From Chloromonas sp. AAM2 (lineage: Eukaryota; Chlorophyta; Chlorophyceae; Chlamydomonadales; Chlamydomonadaceae): a stretch of 40,723 nt of DNA. The position numbers and the translations under genes are program-made. The notes under the pieces are model-generated. The model was not told the DNA's origin, searched no databases, and worked only from the letters and a program-made list of their open reading frames with translations. This document shows, one piece after another, positions 35,001 through 40,723 of the stretch. Numbering within the stretch: the first letter of the stretch is position 1; each line of letters opens with the position of its first letter. The stretch covers positions 1 through 40,723 of the forward strand of contig QAXH01003084.1 of the NCBI GenBank assembly GCA_004335635.1, written 5' to 3'.

Positions 35001-38000
35001 ATTCATTCTACAAGACCAGGCCAGCCGGATTATCAAGCCTGATGGTGGGCCCCACTTGCCTTTCACTGCGTTTTTCCCACCGAGTGGGCCCTGCAGTTGT
35101 GTCAAACAGCTCAGGAACTCGTACATCACTGCTGAGTGTAGATGCTCTGTTTTAGAGGCCTGTGAAGCAGAGCTCGTCTATAGGCAGTGGCATGAGGTCG
35201 CTTTAAATGCAGTCTTGTTATCCTTTGGGGAACAGCTCTTGATCGTTTTGGGTTTCTCACTCCTTCAAGCGTTCAAATACTAACTCGCGCTTCAGACCTG
35301 TCTTTCAAACCAACCACCATAGTAAGATCTAGTTCTGCTGTGCCAACGATGCAGGTTCTTACCGCATGATTACAGACGACTCTGGCGCATCCAAGCCCTT
35401 GCTTCCTCCTTTGTGTAAGTCAAGATCAGGGCAGGCTTCAATGCATTGCTTGAATCCGGCTGGCAGAGCCCTGACAGCGGAAGAGAGATAGTTACAATCA
35501 GGATTGGATACCTTTATCAGGGCCTGCCAGGGCCCATTGTTTACACGTGGCTTTTCATCAATTGCAAGTGAAGCACGTGTAGCATGTGTAGCACTAATAT
35601 TAACTGTGCCCTCGCCATCATAAATGAGCCCACCCTGTGGTTTGGCCTGCAGACTCTCGCAAATGGAAGACCCAGTTCCCCCATCTGGGTATGGCTGCCA
35701 TGGGCGCCCTGACCTATGAAAACGACTATGGCTCGGTGAGCGCGCTGCAAACTCACATCACGCTGTCACGTTGATATGCACAAACTCACCGACATCGTCC
35801 TGCATCATAGACTCTGGGTGTCAGACTGAAAAAACCGTGTGACATGCTACCAAGCACACTTCAAAAGTAGGATTTGCATGTAATTTCCAGGCATTGTCAA
35901 GTGAGCGCGCTGTGCAACTGACTAGACTAGGATGTACCTGTACCACTTCCTTACTGGTGTTACATTGGTGTTTGCAGGTTGACATCATCATGCATGGTGG
36001 CTCTCCCTTCCCAGACACTGACAACCTCACTCTGTGGTGCCCAAGCGTCAACAACACTGCAAAAATGACCCCAGCCAATCCGTACAGCTACAAGTAAGAA
36101 AACTCAGGACTGTTGCTGTTCCCACTGTTACGATGTGTCATATCGTTGTGACTCATATGATGCAGTTCATTGCTGCATGCTCATGAGTCCTGTGCATGCT
36201 ATATGATGCAGTTCATCGCTGCATGCTCATGAGTCCTGTGCATGCTATATGATGCAGTTCATTGATTCCTTGATGTAGTTTGCAGTTCGTTTCTCATCAA
36301 ATGTTTGTACGTCGGCCTGCCTGCAGGCTCACCATCAGCTTCAAGTATGAAGGTGAGTGCCAGCCTATCACGACTAGAATATTACTCACCATCAGCTCTG
36401 GCGATACACATCCCGTCCCATGTCCTTTGACGGCTTCCCTGATGTAACAAATCAATCCACCAGACTGCTAGCAACTTCGCATAGATAATAATGCTGTAAT
36501 TCTGTGATTCTGCATTGCAGACGGTGACTGGAAATACACCTTCAGCGATTGGTGGGTGGTTGAACTGCAGGGACCCCATGCACAAAGTGTAACAACGTTT
36601 AGATTGAAGTGCATGCTTGTCAGACTTCGGGACTATGCTTCACGTCCTTTTTATCTAGCTGCGCCTGCTCAACTCATGTCTGACAGCCTTTGGCAGTACG
36701 CCTTAGTTTGCCCATAGTGCTTTGATTTTTGTGTTCTTTGCTCTTTGCGCCTTGGAGTTGCCTTCCATTGCTCAGGGCTGGTTAGGACGGTATCCAGCCT
36801 CGTCTTGCATGGCTTGCTAGCTAGTGTTCGTGCCCGGTGCATGTGAGGCCACCTGATGTAATATGGGCTTTGATTATATACATGATATATGCTTGTCAAA
36901 GCCCATAGCTTAGTCTTCAACTTATGACAGTTACACTGCAGCGTATTGTGAACGATGAAGTTGCTTCACCACATGTTTTATGACTTCAAATCGATGCATG
37001 CTAGCCATGCCAGCCTGTGACATGATGTTGCCACCATGTTGCTCTCGATCCAGGCTTGAGCAGGACATGGGCATCCCCCGTGTTGGAGGGGACTCCGTTC
37101 TTTTGCCTAACGGTGACATGGTTATACTGGGAGGAGCACAGGTTCGTTTCACAACCCTGATGTGATCCACACTGCGAATGGCACATCCTGCAATCATCTG
37201 CCATTCTGTTGACAGCTCACGGTTGCAAAAACCAACTCACACTCTGATATGCAGTGTACAGCCAGTGACGCATTCTGAACGCTGCACAAACAACTAGACT
37301 GTGCATGCAAATGTGACAGGAGAATTGCAACAATATGTTGTTTAAGTGGGCGAGAACGATATGCTGCTTACTGATCACCCTTTGGATGCTGCTCCAGCTG
37401 TCTGATCTTCGGAATATGACTGTCTGTTGCAGACTGGCTGCTCATGTGGCATCAGGGATGGCGTGAACCGAGGCAACTACCCCGCTCTGTGGCCTGTGCT
37501 GTACCAGCCCGACAGGCCGGAAGGGGAGCGTTACACTGTTATGTCTGCAAGTTCAATCGCCAGAATGGTGGGTCACGGGCAGATTTTGCTTGGTGCTGTG
37601 GTTGTTTTTGTAACAGTAACCAGGGGTTATCCAAGGAACGAGCTGCTCAGGAATTCCAGTCGGTATAACGCCATTCAGCCTGCAAACATTGATCATATTG
37701 GCATCGGGATAGCTGCAACATTGTCAAGACACCTTATGAGTGAATCCCATTTCACGATGTCACAGCAGTCAAACTTAACAAATGTATTGCTATCTCCCAG
37801 CTCACAACATTCACATGAACTAGAGAAAGAACAGACAGGCTTCAGACTTCAGCTTGTGAGCGAGATGCCAGTGTCTTTCATCATCTCACAGATTGCTCAA
37901 TTCGTTCACAGACCAGAAGGTTTGTGTGATCATGCTTGCAGTACCACGGCACATCAATTCTCACTTCGTCCGGTACCATCATGGTTCAAGGTAAGTTATA

Positions 38001-39275
38001 GTTTTGTATGCACATAAGTGCTCACAGCACTGTTCAAACTGAGATCAGATTTCAGGCACAAAGATATCTTTTGACGTGCGTTGACCAGCATTGCAACCCC
38101 AGATACCAAGGAATGTCCTGCAAAACGTATTGTATGACATAATCACTTAATTGTTCGAATGACCAAAAAGCAAACTAGGCAAGTGCCCCCATTGTCAACT
38201 CAGATCAAGGCAGTGTTTGGCTGGTTCCTTGCAGGTTGTGACGCATGTGAGAAGAAGACTATCGTGAGCACTGCACCCTGGTGGAGTGGCAGCCCCGACA
38301 GACGGGTGAGCCGAGTGAAGCCAGACACGTCTGATGCCTGCAGGCCCAAATACTCTCTGCAACAGCCTCAATGGGCATCATAAACCATGTTGCTTGTCCT
38401 GCCTAGCAGCTACGTTATAACACTGGTTCGAGGCCAACAACACATGTTACAAGGAGGGAGTGCACACCATGAAGCACGCCCAACGCAAACATCAACTATT
38501 TGCGCAAACTCAAAAAACATTCTCCTGGTAACGGGGGTGGTGTGGCCCTTGTGGATATCACTCCACAGAACACCTTTGAAAGCATCCCGTTAGCCATGTA
38601 AATGGACTGGATTGAAAGATTGTCAGGGTTATGGTCAGTGTCAGCTAGTGAAATGGCAACGGCACTCTGGCGATACTGCCTGATGGGCGTAACGACACGT
38701 TGATTATGGCTGTGCCTTCTGTCGATTTTTACAGTGGGAGTTCCGTATCGAGGAGTTTTCCCCTCCTTACGTCCTGGACAACAAAGCCAAGCCCGAGATT
38801 ACTGCCATCAACAACGCCACGCATGCCATGACAGCTATTGACTACGGCGAGACCTTCACCATTACCTGGGCGCCATATGAGGAGGACATGACAGATGTGA
38901 ATGTCACCAGTGTTTCCCTGGTAGCTCCTTGCTCTGGTGAGAACCACTGCTCCATTTGCTCTAGTTTGAAGCCTCGTCAGAAAGGCTGCGTTCCATCCTA
39001 TAAAGATCAACAATAGCATATGCCCTGCCACTTCCGTGCTCGCAGTGACCCACGGCTTCAACACAAACCAGCGCGTTGTGTTCCTGAAGATCGTCAGCCG
39101 GACTGACAACACGGTCACGGTCCAGGTGCCCAGCGTCGTTGCGATCCTGCCACCCCAGGCATACAAGGTTCACATCATGAACGGCAAGACGTATTCAAAG
39201 GCTTGGTGGGTCAAGCTGTCCAAGCCCACGACCAAGCGGCTGCTCCGCTCCACTCGCAAGCACCTGCGTGCCTAG
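32059..39275 (+). CDS. Copper-radical oxidase, glyoxal/galactose oxidase type (secreted paralog), 19 exons
   Basis: Exons: 32059-32349, 32795-32854, 33407-33494, 33725-33843, 34110-34227, 34448-34535, 34674-34752, 34960-35044, 35355-35414, 35653-35735, 35978-36093, 36327-36352, 36521-36551, 37054-37141, 37433-37567, 37942-37990, 38235-38305, 38735-38936 and 39046-39275; all phases agree, 672 aa. The start is the ATG at 32059, which opens a classical signal peptide (RLLLLLAIALSTLCSTQA, residues 13-30), so the enzyme should be secreted. The fold is as in its - strand paralog: kelch propeller (SLSITHDGRVMTAGGTT; VTLLADNTMFIMGGTK; GGDSVLLPNGDMVILGGAQ) plus a C-terminal Ig-like domain. Active-site set: Cys167 (NAFCGS), Tyr223 (RWYPT), Tyr490-His491 (ARMYHG) and His599 (THGFNTNQR). 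All 18 introns begin with GT. The C terminus is basic (KRLLRSTRKHLRA). Several Asn-X-Ser/Thr sites are present. The substrate cannot be told from sequence. Confidence 0.94.
33228..33302 (+). mobile_element. Family-A retroposon-like 3' end, copy 5 (3' deleted)
   Basis: + copy with TTGCTCAGGGCAGGCCAGGG and hairpin GGGCGTAGCCC (33264-33274), running to CCCGTTCCGTGTCGTC where homology stops and ATATGTATATG follows. It is in intron 2 of the + oxidase. The upstream ~200 bp may be element body. Confidence 0.75.
36155..36262. repeat. 46-bp tandem repeat, about 2.4 units
   Basis: Units start at ATATGATGCAGTTCAT at about 36155, 36201 and 36247, with the first two almost identical (one base differs). 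It lies in the exon 11/12 intron of the + oxidase. Confidence 0.9.
36402..36449 (+). mobile_element. Family-A retroposon-like 3' end, copy 6 (5' truncated)
   Basis: Only the last ~45 bp remain: CATCCCGTCCCATGTCCTTT, GACGGCTTCCCTGATGTAAC. It lies in the exon 12/13 intron of the + oxidase. Confidence 0.7.
36679..36880 (+). mobile_element. Family-B retroposon-like 3' end, copy 2
   Basis: It carries TCTGACAGCCTTTGGCAG, TTGCTCAGGGCTGGTTAGG, hairpin variant GGACGGTATCC (36785-36795), CCAGCCTCGTCT and GTGCATGTGAGGCC, and ends in CCTGATGTAATATG next to AT-rich sequence. It lies in the exon 13/14 intron of the + oxidase. Confidence 0.75.
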
Positions 39276-40241
39276 CACGGTCACAAGGCTCTGGTTACTG
39301 TTTTATTGATTTTCTAGTGGATCATAATGTCATCTTGCTCCACTGATCGGTCTACATTGATCGCTGTTTCCATTGACAGTTCGCTCATCTGGCTTTCAAA
39401 TGCGATTTCAAATGCGATCAATGGTATTCACAGAGCTTTACTAACGCTTCACTGCATGCGCATGTCATTATCACTGCAGCTGGTATACTTTGTATTTTGC
39501 AAGATCTGGCATGAACATTTCATGTTGAGGTATCAGCACCATTTGGCTGCCTGAGTAGAATGCATAGGCCTCTTGCACACCACTGATCTAGCGCGTCGCC
39601 TTATTTTTCATCTGTTTGCTAATCTAATCACGCACACGGAGCGGACACTTTCTGTGCATGTTTCAAGCAGGCCTTGAGCCAACTATTTTACCAAGTGCGT
39701 TTACAAGCATTGCGTTTACAAGCATTGCGTTTACAAGCATTGCGTTTACAGACATGTTTACAAGCATTGCAATGCTTAAGTACACCAGGCGGGAGATTCT
39801 CTGGGTGCCCTAGTCCTTATGGGAGTGCTGCCACTGTACACTCTGCCGGTCAGAGTTATTAGCTCGTTGATGGACTTTCATTGCGTCTCACTATCCCTTG
39901 GCCGCGTGGCATGCCATTGAGGACACTATCTGGTGGTCTCTGATTTTGTGCTGCTTCTGATGTCTACACAAATTCACTTGCAGTGATTTGCTCTCATTCT
40001 AATCACAAGAGGGGAGGGATTCCAACCCGTCCGACCTACATGTGAAGGGGATTGCGACACACCACTGTAGTAGTGCTGGTGACCAACCCCTCGAGGTGCT
40101 ATCCTGTCCGCATACCTCGTAAGATCCAAAAAAGGGGCCTGAAAACATGTGCAAATCGTTCACTGTTGTGTTGATTGGCATCCACAAAATGCAGGATACA
40201 TCAACCACAACGTACGTCACGTAAGTGTCTGATACGATATG
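39276..40241. other. Intergenic region between the secreted oxidase and the Fanzor-like exon
   Basis: Two convergent genes flank it. No coding region seen. It contains the 15-bp minisatellite at 39699-39770 and one copy of ATCACAAGAGGGGAGGG at about 40003. Confidence 0.45.
39699..39770. repeat. 15-bp minisatellite GTTTACAAGCATTGC
   Basis: Three perfect tandem copies from 39699, a truncated fourth, and a fifth at 39756 after a short interruption. Confidence 0.93.
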
Positions 40242-40498
40242 TCATGTTAGTGTCTGATTCGCCGGGTCATTCAGCGCTTGCTCTGCCTCAATCTGGTGCG
40301 GCTCCAGTCCCTGGTGTTCCATAGCCTGCTGCACTTGCTGTTGTGGCTGAGCTTGTTGTGCCTTAACACGCAGCACAGGGGGGCAGTGAGGAAGACCGGC
40401 CAAGAGCCACAAACCAACGTGCATAGTGTTCCTAGCCGCATTGACGTCCCGGTCCCACACGGTGTTGCAGAGAGTGCATCTCTTCACCTGCGTGCATC
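40242..40498 (-). CDS. C-terminal exon of a TnpB/Fanzor-like (OrfB zinc-ribbon) protein, partial
   Basis: The - strand reads, after an acceptor-like GCACGCAG at about 40499-40506, VKRCTLCNTVWDRDVNAARN followed by TMHVGLWLLAG and a Gln/Pro/Ala-rich tail, to a TGA at 40242-40244. CxxC followed by (W)xRDVNAARN is the signature of the second half of the OrfB/TnpB zinc ribbon and the adjacent RuvC-III motif, whose Asp is catalytic in TnpB, Cas12 and Fanzor nucleases. In eukaryotes such proteins are Fanzors, RNA-guided DNA nucleases often carried by transposons and known from green algae. The first CxxC and the RuvC-I/II motifs must lie in upstream exons, right of the window; I could not assign one in 40507-40646. 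The Gln-rich tail after the motif is not part of the catalytic fold. It may be an active gene's last exon or a relic. Confidence 0.62.
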
Positions 40499-40646
40499 AA
40501 GATTTGCAGTGCCTTCAACCTGTATTTTCTTTTGTTAATCATCATCACGTCTAAATGTGGCCATGCGCCCCTGCCAGTTACTGACTGCTGGCCCAATCCG
40601 CATCGCTGTGCTGGTTTTCTTTTCCTTCTGTTCTGTTCTGGCACAT

Positions 40647-40723
40647 ATATATATATATACGTATTTACACCAGGGAAGCCGTCAGAGGACACGGAACGGG
40701 ATGAGCACCGCCCTGGCCTACCC
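40647..40723 (-). mobile_element. Family-A retroposon-like 3' end, copy 7 (cut by window edge) with (TA)n tail
   Basis: On the - strand it reads GGTAGGCCAGGGCGGTGCTC, CCGTTCCGTGTCCTCTGACG, GGCTTCCCTGGTGTAAATAC, then (TA)n at 40647-40660. It is oriented with its tail toward the Fanzor-like exon and probably sits in an intron of that gene. Confidence 0.8.

Noticed and set aside
37427..38017. 196-aa + strand ORF continuing past oxidase exon 15
   Set aside because: Only the first 45 codons and the last part (exon 16) match the paralog. The middle is an intron bounded by GTGGGT and TTGCAG that happens to be open.
40005..40723. CRISPR array or bacterial TnpB locus
   Set aside because: No spaced direct repeats are present, and the flanking genes are intron-rich eukaryotic genes, so the TnpB-like exon is better read as a Fanzor.
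1..40723. tRNA or rRNA genes
   Set aside because: I looked for cloverleaf-like segments with TTCGA-type loops and for conserved rRNA blocks and saw none that I could support; no scan program was run.

Overview
The window looks like nuclear DNA from a green alga. It is intermediate in GC and intron-dense, with GT-AG introns of about 100-1000 bp. It encodes two nuclear genes for chloroplast proteins typical of photosynthetic eukaryotes: ATP synthase subunit b' (atpG) and the cytochrome b6f cofactor-assembly factor CCB1. The sequence does not let me name a genus. Exon models were built by hand from splice motifs, reading-frame phase and family similarity recalled from knowledge; no database search was run.

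Layout, left to right: the last exon of an unidentified + gene (1-358); about 2 kb with no gene I can support; a 12-exon PP2A B'' regulatory subunit (-, 2440-7393) sharing a 464-bp divergent promoter region with a two-qRRM hnRNP F/H-like protein (+, 7858-9566); a possible small membrane protein (-, 9827-10222); a degraded LINE reverse-transcriptase 3' end (-, ~10560-11022); CCB1 (-, 11707-14378), divergent from a Dpy-30-motif protein (+, 14598-16210); atpG (-, 17311-18485); then a poorly coding stretch to 21.5 kb.

The right half (21.5-39.3 kb) is dominated by two large, divergently transcribed paralogous copper-radical oxidase genes of the glyoxal/galactose oxidase type (- 21537-30474; + 32059-39275). 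Each has 19 exons with matching phases, and 15 of the 19 exon lengths are identical. Both keep the Cys/Tyr/Tyr-His/His active-site set. They differ at the N terminus (signal anchor versus signal peptide), and the - copy uses two GC-AG introns where the + copy uses GT-AG.

The oxidase introns and the flanking DNA are full of repeats: at least seven copies of a short 3'-end-like element (family A), two copies of a structurally related family B, a GC-rich ORF-bearing insert, minisatellites and microsatellites. Families A and B share a small hairpin with a compensatory base-pair change and end in TGTAA-type tails, often next to microsatellites, as the 3' ends of retroposons do.

The most exciting item is at the right edge. 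A - strand exon (40242-40498) carries a TnpB/Fanzor-type zinc-ribbon plus RuvC-III signature (CTLCNTVWDRDVNAARN), so the C-terminal end of a eukaryotic OMEGA-like (Fanzor) nuclease probably begins just outside the window.
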